Source of the DNA: an uncultured Pseudomonas sp.
GTDB lineage: Bacteria > Pseudomonadota > Gammaproteobacteria > Pseudomonadales > Pseudomonadaceae
Length of the DNA: 64,000 nucleotides
Direction of reading: 5' to 3'
NCBI GenBank assembly: GCA_943912755.1
Contig: CALTWF010000010.1
Location: 21,414-85,413, forward strand
The notes beneath the pieces were generated by a model that saw nothing but the letters and a program-made list of their open reading frames with translations, was not told the DNA's origin and did not search any database. Shown here piece by piece: positions 27,404-36,520 of this stretch. Positions within the stretch are counted from its first letter, which is position 1. Every line of letters begins with the position of its first letter. The position numbers and the translations under genes were made by a program.

Positions 27404-28291
27404 ATGCACTTTGATCTTGCCGACTTGCGCCTGATCGCCGCCATCGCCGAAAGCGGCAGCCTGAGCAAGGCGGCGGCCGGCGTTCCGGTGGCGGTGTCGG
27501 CCGCCAGCACGCGCCTGCGGCAGTTCGAGGAGCGCAGCGGGGTGACCCTGTTCAACCGCCGCGCCGACGGCATGCAGCTCACCCCTGCCGGGCGCCTGGT
27601 GCTGGAGTCGGCCCGTGGCGTGCTGGGCGAAGCGCGCAAGCTGGAAGACACCCTCAAGGAACTGGCCGGGCAGAAACGCACCACCCTGCACCTGGCGGCG
27701 TCCACGGTGACCAACAGCACCATCCTGCCCACGGTGCTCGGGCCGTTCCTGTTCGATTACCCGGAAATCGACCTGCACCTGGTCGAACACAAGAGCGTCG
27801 ACATCCTGCCCATGGTCCAGCGCGGCGAATGCGAGATCGGCGTGTACGACGGCAACCTGGTCAACGAAGGGGTGGTGTCGCTGCCCTTTCGGACCGAGCG
27901 CCTGGTGCTGCTGGTGCCGGTGGATCATCCACTGACCCGGCACACCCAACTCTACCTGCACGATGCCCTGGGCTATTCCTTCGTCTGCCTGCCGGCGGAA
28001 CGGGCCATGCAGCGCTTCGTCGAGGAGAAGGCCATGAGCCTGTCGATGCCGCTGAAGGTCCGGGTCCGCGCCCCCGGCTTCGAAGCCATCGCGCAACTGG
28101 TCGCCCAGGGCGCCGGCATCGCCATGCTGCCGGAGACCCTGGCGCGGCGCCTGGAGCAGGAGCTGCCGGTGCGCTGGGTGGGGCTGGAGGAGCGTTGGGC
28201 GACGCTGGAGTTGCGGATCTGTTTCCGGGAGTGGGAAGGGCTGAGCTCACATGGGCGGCAGTTGGTGGATTTTCTCTCGGGTCGTCCGTGA
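27404..28291 (+). CDS. LysR-family regulator beside EamA exporter
   Basis: A 295-residue LysR-type regulator: winged helix (about 3-62; LRLIAAIAESGSLSKAAAGVPVAVSAASTRLRQFEERSGVTLFNRR) and effector-binding domain with the motif PLRVRVRA-like segment VRVRAPGFEAIAQLVAQGAGIAMLPE. ATG at 27404 has GGAG 9 bases upstream. It probably regulates the divergent exporter gene. The 224 bases after it, before dusA, contain no gene that I can support. Confidence 0.87.
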   Translation: MHFDLADLRLIAAIAESGSLSKAAAGVPVAVSAASTRLRQFEERSGVTLFNRRADGMQLTPAGRLVLESARGVLGEARKLEDTLKELAGQKRTTLHLAASTVTNSTILPTVLGPFLFDYPEIDLHLVEHKSVDILPMVQRGECEIGVYDGNLVNEGVVSLPFRTERLVLLVPVDHPLTRHTQLYLHDALGYSFVCLPAERAMQRFVEEKAMSLSMPLKVRVRAPGFEAIAQLVAQGAGIAMLPETLARRLEQELPVRWVGLEERWATLELRICFREWEGLSSHGRQLVDFLSGRP

Positions 28292-28515
28292 AGCACTTCG
28301 AACGTCAGATCACGCCTTTCATCAACAGCCCCTCTGCTTGATCGGTTACTTGGTCGGTTACTTGTGCGGTGGCCCCGTCACACTGTTACCTGGCAAGCAC
28401 GCCAACAAAGCGCGTTGTCGAAGGGACTGGTAAACTGGCCGCCTTTCCTCGATCACAACCACCTTCCGCCACCAGGCCGAAGGCGTTGCCGAGCCCCCAG
28501 CTACGTAGTCGAAAA

Positions 28516-29526
28516 ATGCTCCCAGAATCCGCCAACTCCCCGGAAACCCAACCCGCCGCCCTGTCCCGCCGCTTCAGCGTGGCACCGATGATGGACTGGA
28601 CCGATCGCCGCTGCCGCTACTTCCTGCGCCTGTTGTCGCGCCATGCCCTGCTCTATACCGAGATGGTCACCACCGGCGCCTTGCTGCATGGCGATGCCAC
28701 GCGTTTCCTCGGACATGACGCCGCCGAGTATCCGCTGGCCTTGCAACTGGGTGGCAGCGTGCCGGCGGACCTGGCGGCCTGCGCCAGGCTGGCCGAGGCG
28801 GCGGGCTACAACGAAGTGAACCTGAACGTCGGCTGCCCCAGCGACCGGGTGCAGAACAACATGATCGGCGCCTGCCTGATGGGCCATCCGGCACTGGTGG
28901 CCGACTGCGTGAAGGCGATGATCGACGCGGTGCAGATTCCGGTGACGGTCAAGCACCGCATCGGTATCAACGGCCGCGACAGCTATGCCGAGCTGTGCGA
29001 CTTCGTCGGCCAGGTACGCGATGCCGGCTGCCGCAGCTTTACCGTGCATGCGCGGATCGCCATCCTCGAAGGCCTGTCGCCCAAGGAGAACCGCGAGATC
29101 CCGCCACTGCGCTACGACGTTGCGGCGCAGTTGAAGCAGGACTTCCCGGACCTGGAGATCATCCTCAACGGCGGCATCAAGACCCTCGAAGAGTGTCACG
29201 AACACCTGAAGACCTTCGACGGCGTGATGCTCGGCCGCGAGGCGTATCACAACCCCTACCTGCTGGCCGAAGTGGACCAGCAGCTGTTCGGCAGCAGCGC
29301 CCCGGTAATCAGCCGCGCCGAAGCCCTGGAACGCCTCAAGCCGTATATCGCCGCCCACCTGGCCGCAGGCGGGGCCATGCATCATGTGACCCGCCACGTG
29401 CTCGGCCTGGCCCAGGGCTTCAAGGGCGCCCGGCGCTTCCGCCAACTGCTGTCGGTGGACGTGCACAAGACCGACGATCCGCTCGGCCTGCTCGATCAGG
29501 CTGCTGAATTGTTAAAGGGCCACTAG
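28516..29526 (+). CDS. dusA: tRNA-dihydrouridine(20/20a) synthase DusA
   Basis: A 336-residue flavoenzyme that reduces uridines in the tRNA D-loop with NADPH. The TIM-barrel FMN site starts with FSVAPMMDWTDRRCRYFLRLLS; the catalytic Cys107 lies in NLNVGCPSDRVQNNMIGACLM; LNGGIKTLEE and MLGREAYHNPYLL are DusA-typical phosphate-binding and C-terminal motifs. ATG at 28516 is preferred to upstream in-frame starts because the leader region is poor in conserved residues. It is followed by tal on the same strand, the order seen in P. aeruginosa (PA2795-PA2796). Confidence 0.93.
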   Translation: MLPESANSPETQPAALSRRFSVAPMMDWTDRRCRYFLRLLSRHALLYTEMVTTGALLHGDATRFLGHDAAEYPLALQLGGSVPADLAACARLAEAAGYNEVNLNVGCPSDRVQNNMIGACLMGHPALVADCVKAMIDAVQIPVTVKHRIGINGRDSYAELCDFVGQVRDAGCRSFTVHARIAILEGLSPKENREIPPLRYDVAAQLKQDFPDLEIILNGGIKTLEECHEHLKTFDGVMLGREAYHNPYLLAEVDQQLFGSSAPVISRAEALERLKPYIAAHLAAGGAMHHVTRHVLGLAQGFKGARRFRQLLSVDVHKTDDPLGLLDQAAELLKGH

Positions 29527-29643
29527 GAACCCGAGCGCTCCCCGGCACTCGAAGACTTACCGTTGAAAAGCCCGCCAGCACGGCCTTGAGCCGCTGGCAG
29601 GCCTCGGGTAATGTCGTCGCACCGCACAGGACAGAGCACGCTC

Positions 29644-30570
29644 ATGACTTCCAAGCTGGAACAACTCAAGCAGTTCACCACGGTCGTCGCCGATACCGGC
29701 GATATCGACGCGATCAGCCGCCTCAAGCCGGTCGATGCCACCACCAACCCTTCCCTGCTGCTCAAGGCCGCCGCCATGCCCGGCTACGCCGACCTGCTGG
29801 ACCAGGCGATCCGCGGCAGCAAGGGCAATGTCGACCTGGCCTGCGATACCTTCGCCGTCGCGGTGGGCAGCGGCATCCTCAAGGCCATTCCTGGCCGTAT
29901 CTCGACTGAAGTGGACGCCCGCCTGTCGTTCGACGAACCGGCCCTGCTGGCCAAGGCGCGCAAGCTGATCGAGCTGTACGACCAGGCCGGCGTCGGCCGC
30001 GACCGGGTACTGATCAAGCTGGCCTCGACCTGGGAAGGCATCCGCGCCGCCGAGGTGCTGGAGAAGGAAGGCATCCAGACCAACCTGACCCTGCTGTTCT
30101 CCTTCGCCCAGGCCGCCGCCTGCGCCGATGCCGGGGTGTTCCTGATCTCGCCGTTCGTGGGCCGCATCTACGACTGGTACAAGAAATCCACCGGCCAGGA
30201 GTACGTGGGCGCCGAAGACCCGGGCGTGCAGTCGGTGACGCGCATCTACAACTACTACAAGGCCAATGGCTACGACACCGTGGTCATGGGCGCCAGCTTC
30301 CGCAATATCGGCCAGATCGAGCAATTGGCCGGCTGCGATCGCCTGACCATCAGTCCCGAACTGCTGCAAAAGCTCAGCGACGACCAGGGCAGCCTGGAGC
30401 GCCAGCTGAAGCCGGGTGCCACTGGTGAGCCGCGCCTGACCCTGAATGAAAGCCAGTTCCGCTGGGCGTCCAACGAAGACGCCATGGCCACCGAGAAACT
30501 GGCCGAGGGCATTCGCCTGTTCGCCCGCGACCAGGAAAAGCTCGAAGCGCTGCTCTCTGCAAAAAATTGA
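29644..30570 (+). CDS. tal: transaldolase
   Basis: A 308-residue class I transaldolase of the pentose-phosphate pathway, interconverting sedoheptulose-7-phosphate plus glyceraldehyde-3-phosphate with erythrose-4-phosphate plus fructose-6-phosphate. The signature [12 protein letters not shown] (31-42) and the Schiff-base Lys125 in [13 protein letters not shown] are intact, as are the [12 protein letters not shown] and VMGASFRN segments. Length is that of E. coli TalB-type enzymes. It lies 118 bases after dusA. Confidence 0.97.
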   Translation: MTSKLEQLKQFTTVVADTGDIDAISRLKPVDATTNPSLLLKAAAMPGYADLLDQAIRGSKGNVDLACDTFAVAVGSGILKAIPGRISTEVDARLSFDEPALLAKARKLIELYDQAGVGRDRVLIKLASTWEGIRAAEVLEKEGIQTNLTLLFSFAQAAACADAGVFLISPFVGRIYDWYKKSTGQEYVGAEDPGVQSVTRIYNYYKANGYDTVVMGASFRNIGQIEQLAGCDRLTISPELLQKLSDDQGSLERQLKPGATGEPRLTLNESQFRWASNEDAMATEKLAEGIRLFARDQEKLEALLSAKN

Positions 30571-30585
30571 TACAAATATCGGTTT

Positions 30586-30636
30586 GCCAGTAGTCGCGAC
30601 AGCGCGGAAAGTCCCGCCTCCTCCGCAACTACTGGC
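30586..30636. repeat. inverted repeat between tal and the PhoD-like gene
   Basis: Perfect 9-base arms GCCAGTAGT (30586-30594) and ACTACTGGC (30628-30636) enclose a GC-rich smaller stem. There is no T tract, so this may be a leader structure of the next gene as well as a processing or termination hairpin for tal. Confidence 0.55.
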
Positions 30637-30654
30637 AGACGATTTCCCGCCCTG

Positions 30655-32550
30655 ATGGTCGATTCCCCTTCTTTGCCGCTGGTCCTCGCCGGGCCGCTGC
30701 TGCGCCGCCTGGAAGCTCGCCGCGTGGTGTTCTGGCTGGTCGCCACGCGGCCGCTGAACGCCGAACTGCACCTCGACACCCCGGAGCCGCTGCTCCTGCC
30801 CCTGGACGAATCGCGCTGCCAGGTCGTGCAAGTGGGGCGCCACGCCTTCCTCCACCTGATCGACGTGCAACTGGACGCGCCGCTGCCCTGCGACACGCGG
30901 ATCGGCTATGACCTGCTGCTCGACGGCCAGGGCATCGGCGAATGGGCCCCGCACCTGCTGTATGCCGGCATGAGCCGTCCGGACTTCGTCGTGCGCTCGC
31001 GCCTCGACCAGTTGCTCCATGGTTCCTGCCGCAAGCCGCATTACCCTAGCGCCGACGGCCTGCTTTGCGCCGACCGCCTGCTCGCCGAGCCCCACGCCGG
31101 CAACGAGCGCCCGGCGCTGCTGATGATGAGTGGCGATCAGGTCTACGCCGACGATGTCGCCGGGCCCATGCTGCGCGCCATCCATGCCCTGATCCAGCGC
31201 CTGGGTCTCTTCGAGGAATGCCTTGAGGGTGCGGTGATTGGCGACAGCACCGAGTTGTACGGTCATCCGGCCAGCTACTACCAGCGCGGCGACCTGCTGC
31301 CGGCGCTGAAAAGCAATGAGACCCTGCGCGAGCGCTTCTTCGGCGGGGTGCGCAAGCCGATCTTCACCAGCAGCAGCGCCGACAACCATCTGGTGACCTT
31401 CGCCGAAACCCTGGCGATGTACTTGCTGGTCTGGTCGCCGGTGCCGTGGACGCTGGTCGACCCGGCCATGCCGCCACTGACCGCCGAGCGCCAGGCCCGC
31501 TACAAGGCCGAGCAGGCCTGCCTGAAGGGCTTCGTCGATGGCCTTGGCGGCGTGGCCCGGGTGCTCGCGCACCTGCCATCGCTGATGATCTTCGACGACC
31601 ACGACATCACCGATGACTGGAACCTCTCGGCGCAATGGGAGGAAACCGCCTACGGCCATCCCTTCTCCCGGCGCATCATCGGCAACGCCCTGCTCGCCTA
31701 CCTGCTCTGCCAGGCCTGGGGCAACAACCCGGACGTGTTCCCCGACCTGCTGGAGAAATGCCAGGCGCTGTTCGCCAGCGCCCATGCCGACGGCCACCTC
31801 GATAGCCCGGCCCAGGACGAACTGATCAGCGACCTGCTGCGCTTCCAGCAATGGCACTTCGTGCTGCCCACCAGTCCCGCCCTGCTGGTTCTCGATACCC
31901 GTACCCGGCGCTGGCGCAGCGAAAGCAACCTGGCCAAGCCCTCCGGCCTGCTCGATTGGGAAGCCCTGAGCGAACTGCAACAGGCACTGCTCGACCACCC
32001 CTCGGCAATCATCGTTTCCCCCGCACCGATCTTCGGCGTGAAGCTGATCGAGACGGTGCAGAAGATCTTCAGCTGGTGCGGCTACCCGCTATTGGTGGAT
32101 GCGGAAAACTGGATGGCCCATCGCGGCGCGGCACAGGTGATCCTGAATATCTTCCGGCACTCGCGCACGCCGGGGCATTACGTGATTCTCTCCGGCGATG
32201 TGCACTACTCGTTCGTCTACGAGGTGCTGATTCGCCATCGCCAGCGCAGCCCGCATCTATGGCAGGTCACCAGCAGCGGGATCAAGAACCAGTTCCCGGC
32301 GCGCCTGCTCGAAGTGTTCGACCGCCTGAATCGCTGGCTGTACGCACCACGCTCGCCGCTGAACTGGTTTACCCGGCGGCGCTTGATGGAAGTGGTGCCG
32401 CGGGTGCCGAGCCACAGCGAGGCCGGAGAGCGCTTGTGGAACAGCGCGGGGCTGGGACGGGTGTTCTTCAATGAGGCGGGACAGCCGGAGAGGGTTTATC
32501 AGCTGAATGCGGATGGGGCAGAGGCTACCGAGTTCCTGCGCAGGGACTGA
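30655..32550 (+). CDS. PhoD-like phosphatase domain protein
   Basis: A 631-residue cytoplasmic-looking protein (no signal peptide) with the PhoD-like metallophosphatase core. Metal-ligand motifs are seen as MMSGDQVYADDV, MIFDDHDITDDWNL and ILSGDVHYSFVYE. Typical PhoD enzymes are secreted by Tat, whereas this one lacks any export signal, so it belongs to the intracellular branch often annotated alkaline phosphatase family in pseudomonads. The substrate, perhaps a phosphodiester, is unknown. No clear ribosome site precedes the ATG, which overlaps the end of a hairpin region. It is convergent with rssC. Confidence 0.8.
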   Translation: MVDSPSLPLVLAGPLLRRLEARRVVFWLVATRPLNAELHLDTPEPLLLPLDESRCQVVQVGRHAFLHLIDVQLDAPLPCDTRIGYDLLLDGQGIGEWAPHLLYAGMSRPDFVVRSRLDQLLHGSCRKPHYPSADGLLCADRLLAEPHAGNERPALLMMSGDQVYADDVAGPMLRAIHALIQRLGLFEECLEGAVIGDSTELYGHPASYYQRGDLLPALKSNETLRERFFGGVRKPIFTSSSADNHLVTFAETLAMYLLVWSPVPWTLVDPAMPPLTAERQARYKAEQACLKGFVDGLGGVARVLAHLPSLMIFDDHDITDDWNLSAQWEETAYGHPFSRRIIGNALLAYLLCQAWGNNPDVFPDLLEKCQALFASAHADGHLDSPAQDELISDLLRFQQWHFVLPTSPALLVLDTRTRRWRSESNLAKPSGLLDWEALSELQQALLDHPSAIIVSPAPIFGVKLIETVQKIFSWCGYPLLVDAENWMAHRGAAQVILNIFRHSRTPGHYVILSGDVHYSFVYEVLIRHRQRSPHLWQVTSSGIKNQFPARLLEVFDRLNRWLYAPRSPLNWFTRRRLMEVVPRVPSHSEAGERLWNSAGLGRVFFNEAGQPERVYQLNADGAEATEFLRRD

Positions 32551-32553
32551 AGA

Positions 32554-32580
32554 CCCTACCGCCGCAGCGCAGCGGCAGGG
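32554..32580. terminator. imperfect hairpin between convergent genes
   Basis: The sequence CCCTACCGC...GCGGCAGGG forms an imperfect GC-rich stem between the convergent PhoD-like gene and rssC. No clear T tract follows in either direction, so termination here is only plausible. Confidence 0.4.
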
Positions 32581-32589
32581 CCTGAAAAG

Positions 32590-33072
32590 CTAGCTGCGCT
32601 CCAGCGCGTTCACCAGGTCATGGAAGGCTTCACGGTTGGAGTCGTTCAGGCCCATGAGGATCTTGTGTGCCTCCAGCACCTTGGAGCGCACCACTTCTTC
32701 GTCCTGGTCCTGGGACGGCAGGTCGGTGAGGCATTCCGGGCAAGGGATCGGGCGGTCGACGATATTGAACACCTGGTCGAAACCCATCGACTGCAGCAGG
32801 CGGGTGATGTCGGCGTGGGTGGTGACCACGGTCGGCAACAGGCCAACTTTCTGCCGCGAGAGGATCGACAGCTTGGCCAGCAGGCCGAGGGTGGTGCTGT
32901 CGATGCTCTGGGTTTCCGTCAGATCGATGACGATCGCCGAGAAATTCAGCGCCGTGAAGATCTTCTCAATAGTTGCATCCAGCGCCGAACACAAGGTCAG
33001 GCGCACTTCACCGACAAATTTCAGAACGAAGGTGCCGTTCTGTTCGGCGAACTGGATTCTACCGGTACTCAT
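32590..33072 (-). CDS. rssC: STAS anti-sigma-factor antagonist (RssC-like)
   Basis: A 160-residue protein with an N-terminal STAS domain (about 5-105). The regulatory phospho-acceptor region is LTETQSIDSTTLGLLAKL, with Ser56 and Ser59 as candidates for phosphorylation. A C-terminal extension contains CPECL and an acidic stretch. The start overlaps the rssB stop by 4 bases (ATGA), indicating coupling. In P. aeruginosa the equivalent pair is PA2798-PA2797, next to tal and mlaA as here. RssB's phosphatase domain is expected to dephosphorylate it. The exact partner (anti-sigma or RpoS-related) is not shown by the sequence. Confidence 0.8.
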   Translation of the reverse strand: MSTGRIQFAEQNGTFVLKFVGEVRLTLCSALDATIEKIFTALNFSAIVIDLTETQSIDSTTLGLLAKLSILSRQKVGLLPTVVTTHADITRLLQSMGFDQVFNIVDRPIPCPECLTDLPSQDQDEEVVRSKVLEAHKILMGLNDSNREAFHDLVNALERS

Positions 33073-34253
33073 TGAAGGTTCCTGCTCAACACCAATAGGG
33101 CGATATCATCCGGCATCTCCCCAAGCGTAGCCAATTCGAATCGTCGGCGCAGGCCATCCAGGCTGCCGCCCGCGTCCCTGATGATTTCAGGCAGGGCCGC
33201 TTCTTTATCTTTGAGTGTCTCGCCGGGCAAAAGGTCAAGGATGCCGTCGGAGAGCAGGGTCAGGCTGAAGGAATCCGGTAGTTCGAGGACGTGGTCCTGG
33301 TAGGTCGCCTCGTCGAACAGTCCTACCGGCAGGCCGCGGCCTTCCAGGTAGCGGCCCTGCCCCTCGCTGAACAGCACCGGCAACGGCAGGTGGCCGCCGA
33401 TGGCGTAGGTCAGCAGGCCGGTGTCTTCGTCGATCACGCCGCCCACCATGGTGACGTGCTTGCCCAGCTTGCAGTTGATCAGGCCGCGGTTGATGTGGCC
33501 GAGCACTTCCGAAGGCTTGAAGTCACGCAACGAACCGGCGCGCTTGAATTCGAAGAGCAGACGGGTGGTCATGAACTTCAACAGCACCGTGACGAACGCC
33601 GAAGACGCGCCATGCCCGGAGACATCTGCCAGGTAGAAGGCGATACGCCGCTCGTCGACGCGGAAGTAGTCGGCAAAGTCGCCAGACAGGTACAGCGACG
33701 GAATGATCTGGTGCTCGAAGGAGAACCCGGCGCACTGCCACGGGTTTTCCGGAAGCATGTTCATCTGTACCTGGCGGCCAGCGGTCTGGTCCTCCTGCAG
33801 CAGGTGCAGGCTGGCCTCCAGTTCGCGGTTGGCGGCTTCGAGTTTTTCCCGGTAACGCTGGTTTTCCAGGATCAGCCGCGCGCGGTCGAGGGCCCGGCGC
33901 ACGGAGTGCTCGAGAACGGCGAGATCTTCAAGGGGCTTGATCAGGTAATCGGCGGCACCGAGCCGCAGCGCCTCGACGGCATCGTTCATCACTCCGGCAC
34001 CGGAGACCACGATCACCGGCAGGTCGGGAGCACGCTCGGTAACCTGGCGAATCAGCTCCAGTCCGCCCATTTGCGGCATGCGCAAATCGCAGATGACAAG
34101 GTCGGGTCGATCCTGTTCGAACACTTCGAGACCCTGCTGGCCATTGCTTGCCTGCAGGACGCTGAAACCGCTGTCTTCCAGGTAGGCGGCGAGACTCTCG
34201 CGCACCACGTCGTCGTCATCGATTATCAGCAGCGTTGCACTGGTTTTCTGCAT
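33069..34253 (-). CDS. rssB: RssB-like response regulator with PP2C phosphatase domain
   Basis: A 394-residue protein: receiver domain (about 5-120) with DDDD at 12-15, phospho-acceptor Asp56 (LVICDLRMP) and KPLED, a coiled-coil linker (about 140-180), then a PPM/SpoIIE-type Ser/Thr phosphatase domain (about 195-394) with the metal-site motifs SGDFADYF, LADVSGHGASSA and MPDDIALLVL. It matches the size of P. aeruginosa RssB (PA2798) and has the same neighbours. It probably dephosphorylates the STAS protein encoded just after it when its receiver is phosphorylated. ATG at 34253 fits the family; in-frame sequence further upstream is not conserved in style. Confidence 0.85.
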   Translation of the reverse strand: MQKTSATLLIIDDDDVVRESLAAYLEDSGFSVLQASNGQQGLEVFEQDRPDLVICDLRMPQMGGLELIRQVTERAPDLPVIVVSGAGVMNDAVEALRLGAADYLIKPLEDLAVLEHSVRRALDRARLILENQRYREKLEAANRELEASLHLLQEDQTAGRQVQMNMLPENPWQCAGFSFEHQIIPSLYLSGDFADYFRVDERRIAFYLADVSGHGASSAFVTVLLKFMTTRLLFEFKRAGSLRDFKPSEVLGHINRGLINCKLGKHVTMVGGVIDEDTGLLTYAIGGHLPLPVLFSEGQGRYLEGRGLPVGLFDEATYQDHVLELPDSFSLTLLSDGILDLLPGETLKDKEAALPEIIRDAGGSLDGLRRRFELATLGEMPDDIALLVLSRNLQ

Positions 34254-34594
34254 GTGGGCAAACGGCGCCAGAAATAGGTTGGCGTAGGTGGCTCGACAGG
34301 CTGGAGCGCACGTACTGGATTCTCTTCTAGCCACTCTGCCTTTCTGAGTTGCCTGCCAGAAAAGTCTGACCGACAACAGGTAGAGGTGCCCTGTAAGGCG
34401 CAGACGGTACTCCCATCCGTCAGGCGTTTCAAGCATGCGGCGACGCTCTCGCAGCACGCTTCACAGCGCAAATCACCGGGAGTTATAAAAACCCGGTTTG
34501 TGGCAACTCAATGGAAGGACAGAGGCACGCTTCAAGCTGCAAGTTTCAAGAAAAAGCACTGGACGCAAGGTCCTGTTGCGCGCAAAAACGCAAA
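34254..34594. other. intergenic region upstream of rssB
   Basis: About 340 bases between rssB and the hairpin behind mlaA contain no gene that I can support. The stretch should hold the rssB promoter. Toward its right end it has AAGCTGCAAGTTTCAAG, which is repeated in inverted form in the following hairpin region. Confidence 0.5.
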
Positions 34595-34644
34595 AAGCTG
34601 CAAGAAAAAGCCGCCCTGACACCGGCGGCTCTTTCTTGCAGCTT
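34595..34644 (-). terminator. long hairpin downstream of mlaA
   Basis: Arms of 21 bases (34595-34615 and 34624-34644) with one mismatch and an 8-base loop. Reading the minus strand, the far arm carries a run of T (TTTTTCTTGCAGC), so it may terminate mlaA. The arms also belong to the GCAAGCTGCAAG-type repeats frequent in pseudomonads. Confidence 0.6.
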
Positions 34645-34671
34645 ATGACCTGAAACTTGTAACTATTTCGA

Positions 34672-35376
34672 TCAGAAGTCGTCTTCGACCTGACCGTCCT
34701 TGACCTTGAACTCGCGGTTCTGCAGGTAGGCATTGCGGATGAAGGTGTACTTGTCACCACGGATCATCTTTTCTGCCGACAGCAGGCTGGCCCGGGTGTC
34801 CACCACATCGACGCCGCGAATGGTGTTGCGGGTCGGCACGTGGTCGATGTACTGGTAGGGCTCGGTGTAGGTATCCGGGTACTTGGCCAGGGCATCGCGC
34901 ACGGTGCTCGGACCGAGCAGCGGCAGCATCACGTAAGGGCCGCTGCCGAGCCCCCAGTAGCCGAGGGTCTGGCCGAAGTCTTCGTCGTTGCGCTGCAGGC
35001 CCATCTTGGTGCCGACATCGAAGAAACCACCGAGACCGAAGGTGGTGTTGACGATCAACCGCGCGGTATCCACGCCCGCCGCATGGGGCTTGAGCTGGAG
35101 GATGTTGTTGGCAAGGTTGGTCACGTCACCCAGGTTCTGGAAGATGTTGTGCACGCCGTCCTGGAGGAACTGCGGGGTAACCCACTGGTAGCCCTGGGCG
35201 ATGGGTTTCAGCGCGTAGGTGTCGACCGTGTCGTTGAAGCGGAAGATAGGCCGGTTGATGCTTTCCCAAGGATCATCCTCGGTAGCCGCCTGGGCGGCGA
35301 ACGGCGCCAGCAGCGCGGTCGCGCAGACACTGGCCCGGAACAAACGATCGAGCACTCCCGTACCGATCCCACGCAT
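34672..35376 (-). CDS. mlaA: MlaA/VacJ outer-membrane lipid-asymmetry protein
   Basis: A 234-residue exported protein of the MlaA (VacJ) family, which removes phospholipids from the outer leaflet of the outer membrane and passes them to the Mla system. Core motifs are DPWESINRPIFRFNDTVDTYALKPIAQGY, LGDVTNLANNILQLKP, NTTFGLGGFFDVGTKMGLQRNDEDFGQTLGYWG and YVMLPLLGPSTVRDA. The signal peptide ends ...AAQA before ATEDD and has no lipobox Cys, unlike the E. coli lipoprotein form. It precedes rssB on the same strand after about 420 bases, as in P. aeruginosa. Confidence 0.92.
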   Translation of the reverse strand: MRGIGTGVLDRLFRASVCATALLAPFAAQAATEDDPWESINRPIFRFNDTVDTYALKPIAQGYQWVTPQFLQDGVHNIFQNLGDVTNLANNILQLKPHAAGVDTARLIVNTTFGLGGFFDVGTKMGLQRNDEDFGQTLGYWGLGSGPYVMLPLLGPSTVRDALAKYPDTYTEPYQYIDHVPTRNTIRGVDVVDTRASLLSAEKMIRGDKYTFIRNAYLQNREFKVKDGQVEDDF

Positions 35377-35551
35377 AGTTTTTCTCCTGGTTCAACGCAG
35401 AGCGGAACCACCCAGGTTCCGCGACAAAGTGAGCAAGTATAAAGCCTGGCGATGCCCGCGTCGCAAATAGTTGACGCGACCGGCTTCACACAGGCGTCAC
35501 CAAACTGTCATCCCCGACCGGTAACGTCCCCGCTATTTCAGGGACGTTGCC

Positions 35552-36142
35552 ATGCCTCACGCACCCGCCTTCACTGCGCTGTTGTTCGGACTTCGCGGCT
35601 GCCTGGTCGATTTCGGCGGGCGCTGCCTGGAAGCGCCCCGGGAAACCCCGGTCCAGCCTACCCCCGGCGCGCTCGACGTACTGGCCTGGCTGCACCGCCA
35701 CCAGGTGCCCTGCGCCTGGCTCGACGATGTCGCGCCCGAGCAGGGCCAACGCCTCAGCCACGCCCTGCCGGACTGGCTGCGGGCTACCCGGCACGGCGAC
35801 GCCAAGCCGTGGCCCGCCCCCGACGCCTGCTGGAACGCGCTGATGCATATCGAAGCCGGCCGGCTCGATGGCTGCGTACTGATCAGCGGCGAACCACGCC
35901 TGCTCCAGGCCGGTCTCAATGCCGGCCTGTGGACCATCGGCCTGGCCGCCTGCGGGCCACTGTGCGGGCTGTCGGAAGCCGAGTGGCAGGCACTGGACGA
36001 CAAGCAACGCGAGAAAAAGCGCGGCAAGGCCACCTTGCAGTTGTTCAGCCTCGGCGTGCACTCGGTGATCGACCATCTCCAGGAACTGGCGGACTGCCTG
36101 GCGGACATCAGCCAGCGTCGACTCAAGGGCGAGAAGCCCTGA
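35552..36142 (+). CDS. HAD-like protein lacking catalytic Asp (PhnX-related)
   Basis: A 196-residue protein with the outline of a HAD hydrolase most like phosphonoacetaldehyde hydrolases: a starting strand, TPGALDVLAWLHRHQVP cap-like helix, DAKPWPAPDACWNALMHIEA and GLNAGLWTIGLAACG. The first motif, normally hhhDxDGT, is LLFGLRGCLVDF here, with the nucleophile Asp replaced by Gly. The motif IV acidic pair is replaced by SGEP. It is therefore probably not a phosphatase or phosphonatase, but a binding or structural relative. ATG at 35552. The following DUF4404 gene may be co-transcribed. Confidence 0.75.
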   Translation: MPHAPAFTALLFGLRGCLVDFGGRCLEAPRETPVQPTPGALDVLAWLHRHQVPCAWLDDVAPEQGQRLSHALPDWLRATRHGDAKPWPAPDACWNALMHIEAGRLDGCVLISGEPRLLQAGLNAGLWTIGLAACGPLCGLSEAEWQALDDKQREKKRGKATLQLFSLGVHSVIDHLQELADCLADISQRRLKGEKP

Positions 36143-36252
36143 TCCGGGTCATGCAAAGCCGGGCGCCGTGGATTAATCTGTCAAACGTCGCATGGACCTT
36201 TCGCCAGCGCTGAAGGTCCATGGCTGTGCCTATTGATAGAAGGGAAATCGCC

Positions 36253-36516
36253 ATGTCCAACAGCGATCTGCAACACCAGCTCGATACGCTGCGCCAGCAA
36301 CTGGAGCAGGACCCGCCGCTCTCCGAAGAAGAACGCCTTCACCTGCATGAACTGATGCAGCAGATCGATGCCCAGATCAAACTCGAAGCCGCGACCCAGG
36401 ACAACAACCTGGTGGACGGCGTGAACCTGGCCGTCGAGCGTTTCGAGGTTGACCACCCAGGGCTGACGGCGACCCTGCGCAACATCGTGCAAAGCCTGCA
36501 GAGCATGGGAATCTAA
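36253..36516 (+). CDS. DUF4404-family small protein
   Basis: An 87-residue protein that is almost entirely helical (SNSDLQHQLDTLRQQLEQ; LSEEERLHLHELMQQIDAQI) with the closing motif VERFEVDHPGLTATLRNIVQSL typical of DUF4404. Heptad-like spacing in the first 50 residues suggests a coiled coil. Function unknown. GGGAAAT precedes the ATG at 36253; the earlier in-frame ATG is discounted. A 39-bp perfect REP palindrome follows within 5 bases. Confidence 0.8.
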   Translation: MSNSDLQHQLDTLRQQLEQDPPLSEEERLHLHELMQQIDAQIKLEAATQDNNLVDGVNLAVERFEVDHPGLTATLRNIVQSLQSMGI

Positions 36517-36520
36517 AGAA

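Noticed and set aside
29557..31998. Minus-strand frame of 813 codons spanning tal and part of the PhoD-like gene
   Set aside because: Antisense shadow crossing two well-supported plus-strand genes.
34473..34760. 95-codon minus-strand frame between mlaA and rssB
   Set aside because: Overlaps a hairpin repeat and the mlaA 3' end; no ribosome site or family resemblance.
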